From positions 186,001 to 250,000 of the forward strand of contig JAWMQQ010000001.1 in the NCBI GenBank assembly GCA_033283385.1: a stretch of DNA of 64,000 nt, written 5' to 3'. The position numbers and the translations under genes are program-made. Under the pieces are notes generated by a model, which was given only the letters and a program-made list of their open reading frames with translations, was not told the DNA's origin and ran no database searches. Source of the DNA: Mangrovimicrobium sp033283385. Lineage in GTDB: Bacteria; Pseudomonadota; Gammaproteobacteria; Pseudomonadales; Halieaceae. Numbering within the stretch: position 1 is the stretch's first letter; every line of letters starts with the position of its first letter. Of the stretch, positions 33,938 through 41,780 are shown one piece after another.

Positions 33938-35938
33938 TTAGCCGAGCAGGCTCTTGAGGCCGGCCAGGGTCTCCATGCCGCGCTGCTGGTTGGCCTCGGC
34001 GCTGTCCTCGTCCTCGCGGCCCTGCCAGCGCAGGTCTTCCGCCGGCAGCTCGTCGAGGAAGCGGCTGGGCTCGCAGTTGATGGTCTCGCCGAACTGGCGG
34101 CGCTTGCGCGCCATGGTCATCGCCAGGGTCTGGCGGGCGCGGGTGATACCCACGTAGGCCAGGCGGCGCTCCTCCTCGATATTGCCGTCGTCGATGCTGC
34201 CGCGGTGGGGCAGCAGTTTTTCTTCCATGCCGATGATGAACACGTGGGGAAACTCCAGCCCCTTGGAGGCGTGCAGGGTCATCAACTGCACCGACTCCGG
34301 CCCCGCTTCCTCTTCCTCCTGCTGCTCCAGCATGTCGCGCAGCACCATGCGGGCGATGGCGTCGTCCAGGCCGACCCCTTCCTCGCCCATCAGGCGCTGC
34401 AGGCCGTCGACCAGGAAATCGACGTTGGACATGCGCCGCTCGGCGACGTCGCGGCTGGAGCTCTGGGACAGCAGCCAGTCGAAGTAATCGATGTCGCGCA
34501 GCAGGCTGCGCACCGCGCCGATGCCGTCGCCGGACTCGACGCCGCGGCGGATGGCCTCCAGCCAGCTGCGGAATTCGCGCAGGCGTTTCAGGCCCGCCTC
34601 GTTGACCTGCTCGGAACCGACGCGGCCGATGGCCTGGATCATCGAGCAGTGGGCGTTGTTGGCGAAGTGGCCCAGGGCTTCCAGGGTGGTCGCGCCCAGT
34701 TTGCGCCGCGGTACGTTGGCGATGCGCAGGAAGGCGTTGTCGTCGTCCGGGTTGAGCAGCAGGCGCAGGTAGGCCATCACGTCCTTCACTTCGTTGCGGG
34801 CGAAGAACGAGGTGCCGCCGGAGAGGTGGTAGGGCACCTGGTGCTGCTGCAACACGACCTCGATCAGCCGCGACTGGTGGTTGCCGCGGTAGAGGATGGC
34901 GTAGTCGCCGAAGCGGCCGCCCTTGCGCAGCTTGTGGTCGACGATCTCCGCGACCACCTGTTCCGCCTCGTCCTGCTCGTCGGCGCAGCTGATCACCCGC
35001 AGGGGTTCGCCGGGGCCCAGCTCGCTCCACAGGGCCTTGTCGAACAGGTGGGCGTTGTTGGCGATGAGGGTGTTGGCGGCGCGCAGGATGCGTCCTGTTG
35101 AACGGTAGTTCTGCTCCAGCTTGACGATCTTCAGGCCGGGAAAGTCCTGCTGCAGCTGGCCGAGGTTCTCCGGGCGGGCGCCGCGCCAGGCGTAGATCGA
35201 CTGGTCGTCGTCGCCGACCACGGTGAGGCCGCCGCGCAGGCCCACCAGCTGGCGCACCAGCAGGTACTGGCTGGCGTTGGTGTCCTGGTACTCGTCCACC
35301 AGCAGGTAGTGCAGCTGGTTCTGCCATTTCTCCAGCACGTCAGGGTGCTCCTCGAAGAGCAGGGTGGGCAGCAGGATCAGGTCGTCGAAATCCAGCGCGT
35401 TGTAGGCCTTGAGTGCCCGCTGGTAGCGCAGGTAGGCCTGGGCGCAGAGCATGTCCGCGGGGCCCGCCGCGGCGGCCACGGCCTCGTCCGGCAGCACCCG
35501 GTCGTTCTTCCACTGGGAGATGCGGTGGGCGATCGTGGCGGCCTGGTCGCCGTCGGCGCCGTGCTCGCTGACCAGAAGGTCGCGCACCAGTGCCTGGGTG
35601 TCCTGGTTGTCGAAGATGGAGAAGCCGTTCTTCAGGCCCAGCAGCTTGCGCTCGGTGCGGATGATCTTGAGGCCCAACTGGTGGAAGGTGCTCACCGTCA
35701 GCCCCTCGGCGGCGCCGGCGCCCAGCAGCTTGCCCACCCGCTCCTTCATCTCGCGGGCGGCCTTGTTGGTGAAGGTCACCGCCGCGATACGGCTGGCGCG
35801 GATGCCGCACTGCTCGACCAGGTAGGCGATCTTGCGGGTAATCACGCTGGTCTTGCCCGAACCGGCACCGGCGAGCACCAGCAGGGGGCCGTCGATATAG
35901 CGCACGGCCTCGCGCTGTCTGGGGTTGAGGTTGCTCAC
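33938..35938 (-). CDS. rep: ATP-dependent DNA helicase Rep
   Basis: A 666-residue superfamily 1A 3'-5' helicase that helps replication forks pass protein barriers. Motif I is LAGAGSGKTSVIT, motif Ia is AAVTFTNKAAREMKERV, motif II is LLVDEYQDTNASQ, motif IV is KLEQNYRST and motif VI is LAYVGITRARQ. Length and the N-terminal NLNPRQREAV favour Rep over UvrD or PcrA. The start is GTG at 35938. REP clusters flank it on both sides. Confidence 0.95.
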   Translation of the reverse strand: MSNLNPRQREAVRYIDGPLLVLAGAGSGKTSVITRKIAYLVEQCGIRASRIAAVTFTNKAAREMKERVGKLLGAGAAEGLTVSTFHQLGLKIIRTERKLLGLKNGFSIFDNQDTQALVRDLLVSEHGADGDQAATIAHRISQWKNDRVLPDEAVAAAAGPADMLCAQAYLRYQRALKAYNALDFDDLILLPTLLFEEHPDVLEKWQNQLHYLLVDEYQDTNASQYLLVRQLVGLRGGLTVVGDDDQSIYAWRGARPENLGQLQQDFPGLKIVKLEQNYRSTGRILRAANTLIANNAHLFDKALWSELGPGEPLRVISCADEQDEAEQVVAEIVDHKLRKGGRFGDYAILYRGNHQSRLIEVVLQQHQVPYHLSGGTSFFARNEVKDVMAYLRLLLNPDDDNAFLRIANVPRRKLGATTLEALGHFANNAHCSMIQAIGRVGSEQVNEAGLKRLREFRSWLEAIRRGVESGDGIGAVRSLLRDIDYFDWLLSQSSSRDVAERRMSNVDFLVDGLQRLMGEEGVGLDDAIARMVLRDMLEQQEEEEAGPESVQLMTLHASKGLEFPHVFIIGMEEKLLPHRGSIDDGNIEEERRLAYVGITRARQTLAMTMARKRRQFGETINCEPSRFLDELPAEDLRWQGREDEDSAEANQQRGMETLAGLKSLLG

Positions 35939-36001
35939 GGATTCAGGGCGGTCACAGCAGGTAAATCAGGCCGACCAGTCTACCCGCAGTTGCAGCTTTT
36001 T

Positions 36002-36294
36002 TGTAGGAGCCTGCTACGCAGGCGATCGGTTTTTGTAGGAGCCTGCTACGCAGGCGATCGGTTTTTGTAGGAGCCTGCTACGCAGGCGATGGGTTTTTGT
36101 AGGAGCCTGCTACGCAGGCGATGGGTTTTGTAGGAGCGCGCTATGCGCGCGATCGCCTGCGTAGCAGGCTCCTACGGGACTGCGATCGCCTGCGTAGCAG
36201 GCTCCTACAGGGCGATCGCGAAATTGCAGGAGCGCGTTGCCCGCGCGATCGCCTGCGTACAGCGGGCCCCTCTTTTCGGGTCGCGGGCTCCTAC
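36002..36294. repeat. REP-like array with four 32-bp direct half-units
   Basis: Four CTGC-type half-units start at 36002, 36034, 36066 and 36098, joined by short T-rich linkers, then inverted GCGC/CTGC pairs follow. This accounts for most of the 444-base gap between rep and the malonyl-CoA decarboxylase gene; bases 36300-36382 hold the leader of the latter and show nothing else recognisable. Confidence 0.9.
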
Positions 36295-36382
36295 GGGAGG
36301 TTGACGGGTAGGGGCATAACCCGGATCATCTCTAGCCCCCTCCTTGAGGGCGTTGTAACCCCCCGGATTTTCGAGGTTCCCA

Positions 36383-37732
36383 ATGAGTACAGAACAGACC
36401 CTGACCGACAACCAGGACGTCGCACCCGCGGTCGCGGAGCGCTCGCTGGCGCGCATCCTGGGCTCCGTCATGGACGTGGGCAGGGTGATTCTGGCGCGCC
36501 GCGGGTTAATCAGTTCCCCGGGCGTGACCGCCGAGCGCGCCCTGATGGAGGAGTGCCGCGAGCTGCTGACCCACCGCGGCGAGGCTTCCGGGCTGGCGCT
36601 GGCACGGGACATCCTCAACAAGTACCAGCGGGCGGACAAGGTCGAGCGGCTGGCGTTTTTCCGCGCACTGGCCGCCGAATTCGAACCCGACCCCGAGGCG
36701 GTGCGCGAAGCCGCCACCGCCTACCTCGGCGACGCCTCGCGCAAGCACCTGCAGAACCTGACCCGGGCCCTGGAATCGCCGCGGCAGAAGTTGTTCCGGC
36801 GCATCAACATGGCGCCCGGCGGCACCGGCGTGCTGGTGAAAATGCGCGAGCAGATTCTCGACCTGGAGCACGACCACCCGGAGCTCAAGACCGTCTCCCA
36901 CGACCTGCGCCAGCTGTTCGTGTCGTGGTTCAACAAGGGCTTCCTCGAGCTGCGCCACATCGACTGGTCCTCGCCGGCCCTGGAACTGGAAAAAGTCATC
37001 GCCTACGAGGCGGTGCACGAGATCAACGGCTGGGACGACCTGCGCAGCCGCCTGCGCGACGACCGCCGCTGCTTCGCCTTCTTCCACCCCGCGCTGGAGC
37101 ACGATCCGCTGGTCTTCGTGGAGGTCGCGCTGACCGACCACATCCCCGGCGCCATCGCCCCGCTGCTGGACCAGGATCGCGACATGCTGCCCAGCAGCAA
37201 GGCCAACACCGTGGTGTTCTACTCCATCAGCAACTGCCACCGCGGCCTCGCCGGGGTCTCCTTCGGCAACTTCCTGATCAAGAGCGTGGTGGGCGAGCTG
37301 AAGCAGGAGATGCCCTGGCTGAAGCAGTTCGTGACGCTGTCGCCGGTCCCCGGTTTCCGCCGCTGGCTGCAGGGCGCCGATGTCGACGAGCTGATCGACC
37401 CGAACCTGGTAGCCAAGGTGAAATCACCGGTGGGCAAGGTGGTGGAATCGCAGACCAAGGAAGCGCTGATGAAACTCTGCGCCCACTACCTGCTGCGCGA
37501 GAAGTCCGGCGCGCTGGCGAAAGACCCGGTGGCGCGCTTCCACCTCGGCAACGGCGCCCGCCTGCACCGCATGCACTGGGGCGCCGACCTCACCGCCAAG
37601 GGCCGCGAGCAGTCCGCCGGGATCATGGTCAACTACCTCTACGACCTCGACAAGATCGAGGAGAACCACGAGGCGTACTTCGACGAGGGCGTGATCTCCG
37701 CCTCGAAGTCGATTACCAACCTGCTGGATTGA
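36383..37732 (+). CDS. Malonyl-CoA decarboxylase
   Basis: A 449-residue enzyme converting malonyl-CoA to acetyl-CoA and CO2. The N-terminal half is the helical MCD_N domain. The catalytic GNAT-like C-terminal domain contains VVFYSISNCHRGLAGVSFGN and FVTLSPVPGFRRWL, which are strongly conserved in this family. A conserved His and Ser of the active site are expected in the SNCHRGL region and near the late HLGNGARLHRMHWG. The ribosome site GAGG precedes the ATG. It converges on a CrbR/ErdR-like regulator gene, and the neighbouring porin and symporter suggest a small-acid or acetyl-CoA carbon theme; that link is inference. Confidence 0.93.
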   Translation: MSTEQTLTDNQDVAPAVAERSLARILGSVMDVGRVILARRGLISSPGVTAERALMEECRELLTHRGEASGLALARDILNKYQRADKVERLAFFRALAAEFEPDPEAVREAATAYLGDASRKHLQNLTRALESPRQKLFRRINMAPGGTGVLVKMREQILDLEHDHPELKTVSHDLRQLFVSWFNKGFLELRHIDWSSPALELEKVIAYEAVHEINGWDDLRSRLRDDRRCFAFFHPALEHDPLVFVEVALTDHIPGAIAPLLDQDRDMLPSSKANTVVFYSISNCHRGLAGVSFGNFLIKSVVGELKQEMPWLKQFVTLSPVPGFRRWLQGADVDELIDPNLVAKVKSPVGKVVESQTKEALMKLCAHYLLREKSGALAKDPVARFHLGNGARLHRMHWGADLTAKGREQSAGIMVNYLYDLDKIEENHEAYFDEGVISASKSITNLLD

Positions 37733-37744
37733 TCCACCCCGGCC

Positions 37745-37792
37745 TGTAGGAGCCTGCTACGCAGGCGATCGCCTGCGTAGCAGGCTCCTACG
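37745..37792. repeat. Near-perfect 48-bp REP palindrome between convergent genes
   Basis: Two CTGC-type half-units face each other around GCGATCGC, with 47 of 48 positions symmetric. It contains the TAG stop of the leftward regulator and lies 13 bases after the stop of the malonyl-CoA decarboxylase gene, so it may end both transcripts. Confidence 0.92.
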
Positions 37793-38462
37793 CGGGCGGT
37801 GAGAGGTCTTCCGTCGGTTCCACCGCCAGGCTGGACAGCGCCAGCACCGCCTGGGTGCGCGATTGCACGCCCAGCTTGCGGAATATCTCCGTCATGTGCG
37901 CCTTGATGGTCGCCTCTTTCACGTTCAGCTCCCAGGCGATCTGCTTGTTCAGCAGGCCCTCCACCAGCATCGAGGCTACCCGGAATTGCTGCGGCGTGAG
38001 GCTGGCCAGCGCGTCCGCCACATCCAGCGACTGCAGGCTGGCGCCGCGGGTGTCCACCGGCAGGCCGGGGTGCAGGCCGCGCTCGCCGGCGAGGACCTGG
38101 CCGATGGTGTCCTGCATGGTGGTGATGTCCGCGGATTTGGAGAGAAAGCCCGCCGCACCGTGGTCCAGCGCACGCCGCACGGTCTCGGGGTGGGAATTGG
38201 CGGAGATCATGATCACCGGCGGCGCCGGGCGCTGCCCCTGCAGCCAGGAGAGCGCGGAAAACCCCAGCGCGCCGGGCATGTGCAGGTCCAGTAGCACGAG
38301 GTCCAGTCCAGGCAGTTTTTCCACCTGCTGCTGCAGTTCGCCGACATTGGCCGCGCTGCACAGCGCCGCCTCGGGGTAGCACTGCCCCAGGACCTGCTCC
38401 AGCGCAGCCCGAAACAGCGGGTGGTCGTCGGCAATGAGGATGGACAGGGCCTGGGAGGTCAA
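37788..38462 (-). CDS. LuxR-type response regulator, CrbR/ErdR-like
   Basis: A 224-residue two-component regulator. The receiver domain has the acidic pair ADDHP, the phosphoacceptor Asp in LVLLDLHMPG, the Ser in MISAN and the Lys in LSKSADI. The C-terminal helix-turn-helix is LTPQQFRVASMLVEGLLNKQ followed by the EATIKAHMTEIFRKLGV recognition segment. Sequence features resemble the CrbR/ErdR group, which controls acetate and C2 metabolism in Pseudomonas and Vibrio. The start is a TTG with GGGAACG upstream; no better ATG was seen. A sensor kinase is not in the window. It may act on the palindromes before the porin and symporter genes. Confidence 0.87.
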   Translation of the reverse strand: MTSQALSILIADDHPLFRAALEQVLGQCYPEAALCSAANVGELQQQVEKLPGLDLVLLDLHMPGALGFSALSWLQGQRPAPPVIMISANSHPETVRRALDHGAAGFLSKSADITTMQDTIGQVLAGERGLHPGLPVDTRGASLQSLDVADALASLTPQQFRVASMLVEGLLNKQIAWELNVKEATIKAHMTEIFRKLGVQSRTQAVLALSSLAVEPTEDLSPPA

Positions 38463-38531
38463 GTGTGGGCGTTCCCTGTTCTTATAGGTTTGCCCGCCAT
38501 TGTCCCGGTCATGCGCCGGGCTGGCAAGCCC

Positions 38532-38640
38532 TGTAGGAGCCTGCTACGCAGGCGATCCACGTAGGAGCGCGTTATACGCGCGATCGCCTGCGTAGCAGGC
38601 TCCTACCGAGTGCCGATCGCCTGCGTAGCAGGCTCCTACA
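38532..38640. repeat. REP-like cluster
   Basis: CTGC-type and GCGT-TAT-ACGC halves lie in both orientations between the response regulator and the EpsA-like gene. Confidence 0.9.
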
Positions 38641-38658
38641 ACGGATCGCGCGGGGAGA

Positions 38659-39495
38659 TCAGGTGTTGTTCATGCCGGCCTGCAGGTAAAGGCTCACCGC
38701 CTGTGAACGCGCAGTCACACCCATCTTGCCGAAGATGCGCTTGAGGTGGTTCTTGACGGTGTTGCGGCTGATACCGAGGATAGTCCCGATTTCGTCATTC
38801 GATTTCCCCCGGCTGACCCACTCGAGCACTTCCTGTTCGCGGCTGCTGAGTGCCTCCGAGGCAAGGTTGGAGAGATTCAGGTCGACCCTGGGCGCGGTGG
38901 TCTCGAGTTTCAGGCATTCCACGCGGCGCAGGGCCGAGTCGATGTGCGGCATGAGAAGCCCGAGCAGGAACGGGTCGAACATCACGTTTTCACGGGTGAT
39001 GGTGAAGATGTAGAGGCAGTCGTGCTTGCCGCGCTCGTCGCGCAGGACATAGGCCAGCAGGCGGACAGCCTGCCGGGTAGCCAGGGTAAAGAATTCCGAG
39101 CCGACGTCCACACCTGTCTGGAAGGCCATGCTCTGGTAGTCCTTGATGACACACCACCCCTTCTCGGACTGGCTGACGATGTCGAACAGGCGGATGGTGG
39201 CATCATCGACGCCCGCGGCGCTGGCCAGTACCTGGGTGCTGAGGCCGGGTATCGCGGAAGTCAGGTCGTAGCTCAGCTCGCGCCTGGCGAAATCTCCCCA
39301 GGCGGCCACCAGGGTCTGGTGCGGCAGGAACTGGCTGACGTCATTCTGCAGCCACAGATAGAAGTCCCGGTGGGTGCGCACGGAGTTTCCCGCGGACAGG
39401 ACCCGGAAAAGGTCGTCGTACTTGAAAGATAGAACAAGGTCGTCACTGGCTGGCTGCGCCGACAACCCCGCTGGGTCGCTTTCCCCCGAAAACAT
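38659..39495 (-). CDS. epsA: EpsA-like LuxR-family transcriptional regulator
   Basis: A 278-residue regulator of the EpsA family, which is associated with exopolysaccharide and exosortase loci. The N-terminal 200 residues form an unusual sensory-like domain (FKYDDLFRVLSAGNSVRTHR near the start), and the C-terminal LuxR helix-turn-helix reads LSSREQEVLEWVSRGKSNDE with the recognition segment NTVKNHLKRIFGKMGV. The ATG at 39495 has a perfect AAGGAGG nine bases upstream, so the in-frame start at 39531 was rejected. Here it stands about 10 kb from the PEP-CTERM genes and 17 kb from the eps operon. It probably controls the polysaccharide genes in trans. Confidence 0.85.
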   Translation of the reverse strand: MFSGESDPAGLSAQPASDDLVLSFKYDDLFRVLSAGNSVRTHRDFYLWLQNDVSQFLPHQTLVAAWGDFARRELSYDLTSAIPGLSTQVLASAAGVDDATIRLFDIVSQSEKGWCVIKDYQSMAFQTGVDVGSEFFTLATRQAVRLLAYVLRDERGKHDCLYIFTITRENVMFDPFLLGLLMPHIDSALRRVECLKLETTAPRVDLNLSNLASEALSSREQEVLEWVSRGKSNDEIGTILGISRNTVKNHLKRIFGKMGVTARSQAVSLYLQAGMNNT

Positions 39496-39622
39496 CACCT
39501 GAACCTCCTTGTATGCAGTGGTTCTATTCACTCCACGTCGTGTCGGACCAAAAACACGGTACTACGAGCATATTCAGGCAATGTTTATTTTTGTGGCGGC
39601 GCAGCTCGAAGGTCGCGCTTCA

Positions 39623-39638
39623 ACTATCACTCGATAGT
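39623..39638. promoter_or_regulatory. Inverted repeat upstream of the EpsA-like gene
   Basis: ACTATC and GATAGT flank ACTC, about 130 bases before the epsA start codon. Its location fits an operator, possibly autoregulatory. No direct support beyond symmetry. Confidence 0.35.
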
Positions 39639-39730
39639 AACCGGCGATGTTGGCCACAACCATGAATATTTCCCGTTGTGAGACGTGGTTCACACTTTTG
39701 TACAGGGGCGGGGATTGTATTTGACGGATT

Positions 39731-39842
39731 ACCAGGAGCCCGCTACGCGGGCGATCGGGGTCGGGGTGTAGGAGCCTGCTACGCAGGCGATGGCTGTAGG
39801 AGCGCGCTCTGCGCGCGATCGCCTGCGTAGCAGGCTCCTACG
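39731..39842. repeat. REP-like cluster with a decayed first unit
   Basis: The first half starts ACCAGGAGCC instead of the usual TGTAGGAGCC, then CCGC-, CTGC-, GCGC- and CTGC-type halves follow. It lies upstream of epsA. Confidence 0.88.
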
Positions 39843-39849
39843 GAGGGGC

Positions 39850-39929
39850 AAAAAAAAAACCGGGCAGGGATGCCCGGTCAAAACACAGTGTCCCCTTGCG
39901 GGGGCCTGTGGGGGGGTTGAGTAGAGATG
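39850..39929 (-). ncRNA. Candidate small RNA or attenuated leader with intrinsic terminator
   Basis: On the minus strand a hairpin with arms CCGGGCA/TGCCCGG (39860-39877) is followed by ten T residues (39850-39859), a strong terminator. It is preceded by a second small hairpin CCCCGCAAGGGG. A possible -10 box TACACT lies at 39936-39941, just left of the 39963 palindrome. No gene on this strand ends here, so the transcript would be a short RNA of about 80 bases or an attenuated epsA leader. The terminator is clear; the promoter is weak. Confidence 0.35.
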
Positions 39930-39962
39930 CGCGTAGTGTAATCCGGGCAAATTTGTCGGGTA

Positions 39963-40007
39963 TTAGACTTTGGTCTAGAAACCGTCCAACTTTTGACCAA
40001 GGTCTAA
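39963..40007. promoter_or_regulatory. Pair of TTAGAC/GTCTAA palindromes upstream of the porin
   Basis: Two copies of a 16-bp site lie at 39963-39978 and 39992-40007, in opposite orientation and offset by 29 bp. In the common orientation they read CTAGACCAAAGTCTAA and TTTGACCAAGGTCTAA. A likely -10 box TAATAC follows at 40031 and the -35 is poor, as expected for an activated promoter. A third copy precedes the symporter genes. Confidence 0.6.
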
Positions 40008-40079
40008 TGGGTCGCTCCCCTCGGACGGGCTAATACTGTCCCGGCTCGTCCACACTAACGCTAATAGAGGGAGCTAACG

Positions 40080-41405
40080 ATGACCAAGAAACCCCTGGCA
40101 GTAGCTTTGCTGGCCCTGGGATCGGCGACGTATGCCGCCAGCGGCCTCGCCGCCACCACCGAGGAGCGTATCGCCGAACTGGAACGCCAGATTGCCGAGT
40201 TGAAGGCCATGGTGGCCGCCAACCAGCAGGCGGACACGGTGCAGGAGGAGGCGATCAAGACCAACGCCGCCGATATCGAAGAGGCCCGGCCAATGGCCAA
40301 GGGCACCAAGTTTACCTACGGCGGTTATGTACAACTGGACGCCATGGCCACCCAGTACAGCGACGGCAAGCCGGGCAACAACCTGATCGACGACTTCCTG
40401 GTTCCGTCGCTGATTCCGGTAGAGCCATCTTCCGGTCCCAGCGATTCCTACAACTCCACCAACATGAGCGCCAAGAACTCGCGCTTCTTCTTTACCACTT
40501 CCACCGAGACCGACGTGGGCAGGATCTCCTCCCGCTTCGAGCTGGACTTCATGCTCAGCAGCCAGGGGGACGAGCGCATCTCCAACTCCTGGAGTTCCCG
40601 CCTGCGCCACGCCTTCCTGCAGTGGGATTACTCCAAGAGCAGCTCGATCATGGCCGGCCAGAGCTGGTCGACGTTCTTCAACGTCGGCGCGCTGCCGGAC
40701 AACCTCGACTTCGTCGGCCCCGTGGGCACACTGTTCGTGCGCCAGCCGCAGGTCCGCTGGACCATGGGCGGCCTGCAACTGGCGGTGGAGAATGCCGCCA
40801 CCCGCCTCAACGGCGTCGACTGGGATAACGACCACGAGGGTATTCCCGACCTGGTCGCGCGCTACAACGGCAAGATGGGCGACCTGTCCTGGTCCGTCGC
40901 TGGCCTCGGCCGCGAACTGAGCTTCGAGGATCGCAGCAACGCCGCCATCGAGGGCGCCAACGACAGCCAGTACGTCTATGGCCTGTCATTTGCCGGCAAG
41001 TGGGCCTTCGGCATGGACGACTTCCGCTTCATGTTCAACTACGGCGACGGCCTGGGCCGCTACATGGGCCTCAACGCCTTCAACGACGGTTACGTCGATG
41101 CGAGCGGCGATATCGGCACCATCGACCAGTGGGGTGGCTTCCTCGCCTACCGGCACTTCTGGACACCGCACTGGAACAGCACCTTCTCCGCCTCCATGGC
41201 GGAGGCGGACAACCCGGGCATCGGCGATTACGCTGGCGCGGGCTCGCTGGCCAAGGAATACCAGTCGGTGCACGCCAGCCTGAACTACCTGCCGATGCCC
41301 AAGCTGCAGTTCGGCGGGGAGTTGATCTACGCCACCAAGGAACTGGAGGACGGCCGCGATGGCGACATGAGCCGTTTCCAGTTTGCGGCGAAGTACGCCT
41401 TCTGA
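40080..41405 (+). CDS. DcaP-like outer-membrane porin
   Basis: A 441-residue porin of the DcaP type. It has a signal peptide (about residues 1-25, ending SGLAATT), then a periplasmic coiled coil (EERIAELERQIAELKAMVAA) that would trimerise, and then a barrel from FTYGGYVQLDAMATQYSDG to the terminal phenylalanine in RFQFAAKYAF. DcaP porins take up small organic acids. A GGGAGC site precedes the ATG. Its control region shares a palindrome with the symporter genes downstream, which suggests one uptake route through both membranes for a small carboxylate. Confidence 0.9.
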   Translation: MTKKPLAVALLALGSATYAASGLAATTEERIAELERQIAELKAMVAANQQADTVQEEAIKTNAADIEEARPMAKGTKFTYGGYVQLDAMATQYSDGKPGNNLIDDFLVPSLIPVEPSSGPSDSYNSTNMSAKNSRFFFTTSTETDVGRISSRFELDFMLSSQGDERISNSWSSRLRHAFLQWDYSKSSSIMAGQSWSTFFNVGALPDNLDFVGPVGTLFVRQPQVRWTMGGLQLAVENAATRLNGVDWDNDHEGIPDLVARYNGKMGDLSWSVAGLGRELSFEDRSNAAIEGANDSQYVYGLSFAGKWAFGMDDFRFMFNYGDGLGRYMGLNAFNDGYVDASGDIGTIDQWGGFLAYRHFWTPHWNSTFSASMAEADNPGIGDYAGAGSLAKEYQSVHASLNYLPMPKLQFGGELIYATKELEDGRDGDMSRFQFAAKYAF

Positions 41406-41412
41406 CCGCGGC

Positions 41413-41428
41413 CTAGACCAAAGTCCAA
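41413..41428. promoter_or_regulatory. Third copy of the porin-type palindrome before the symporter genes
   Basis: CTAGACCAAAGTCCAA differs at one position from the first porin copy read in the same orientation. It lies 71 bp before the DUF4212 start codon and just after the porin stop. Confidence 0.6.
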
Positions 41429-41498
41429 GGGTTCAACGCCGCTCGCCTGCGTAGTATCGGGTGAGCGGCACAATAAAAACAGTAATGGAGGTTCCCCG

Positions 41499-41768
41499 AT
41501 GTCCCCATTGAATGAAGAGCAGGCCCGCGCCTACTGGCGGCGCAATATCTCGCTGGTCGTGAAGTTGCTGGTGATCTGGTTTGTCGTCAGCTACGGCTGC
41601 GGCATCCTGCTGGTCGACTTTCTCAACCAGTTCAGGGTCGGTGGTTACAAGCTCGGCTTCTGGTTCGCCCAGCAGGGCTCGATATACGTGTTCGTGGTAC
41701 TGATTTTCTACTACGCGCGCAAGATGGCTGCACTGGACCGTGAGTTCGGTGTCGGCGAAGACGACTGA
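41499..41768 (+). CDS. DUF4212 protein, small subunit of an SLC5-type symporter
   Basis: An 89-residue membrane protein with two helices (about residues 20-42 and 55-75), opening with ARAYWRRNISLVVKLLVIWF. This matches the small subunit family that is always found beside a large sodium:solute symporter of the VC_2705 subfamily. GGAGG precedes the ATG. Twelve bases separate it from the symporter gene, so the two are coexpressed. Confidence 0.92.
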   Translation: MSPLNEEQARAYWRRNISLVVKLLVIWFVVSYGCGILLVDFLNQFRVGGYKLGFWFAQQGSIYVFVVLIFYYARKMAALDREFGVGEDD

Positions 41769-41780
41769 GGAGGCTGCGAC

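Noticed and set aside
36002..36294. Regularly spaced repeats as a CRISPR array
   Set aside because: The linkers are only about 8 bases and nearly identical, units are REP half-hairpins, and there is no cas gene.
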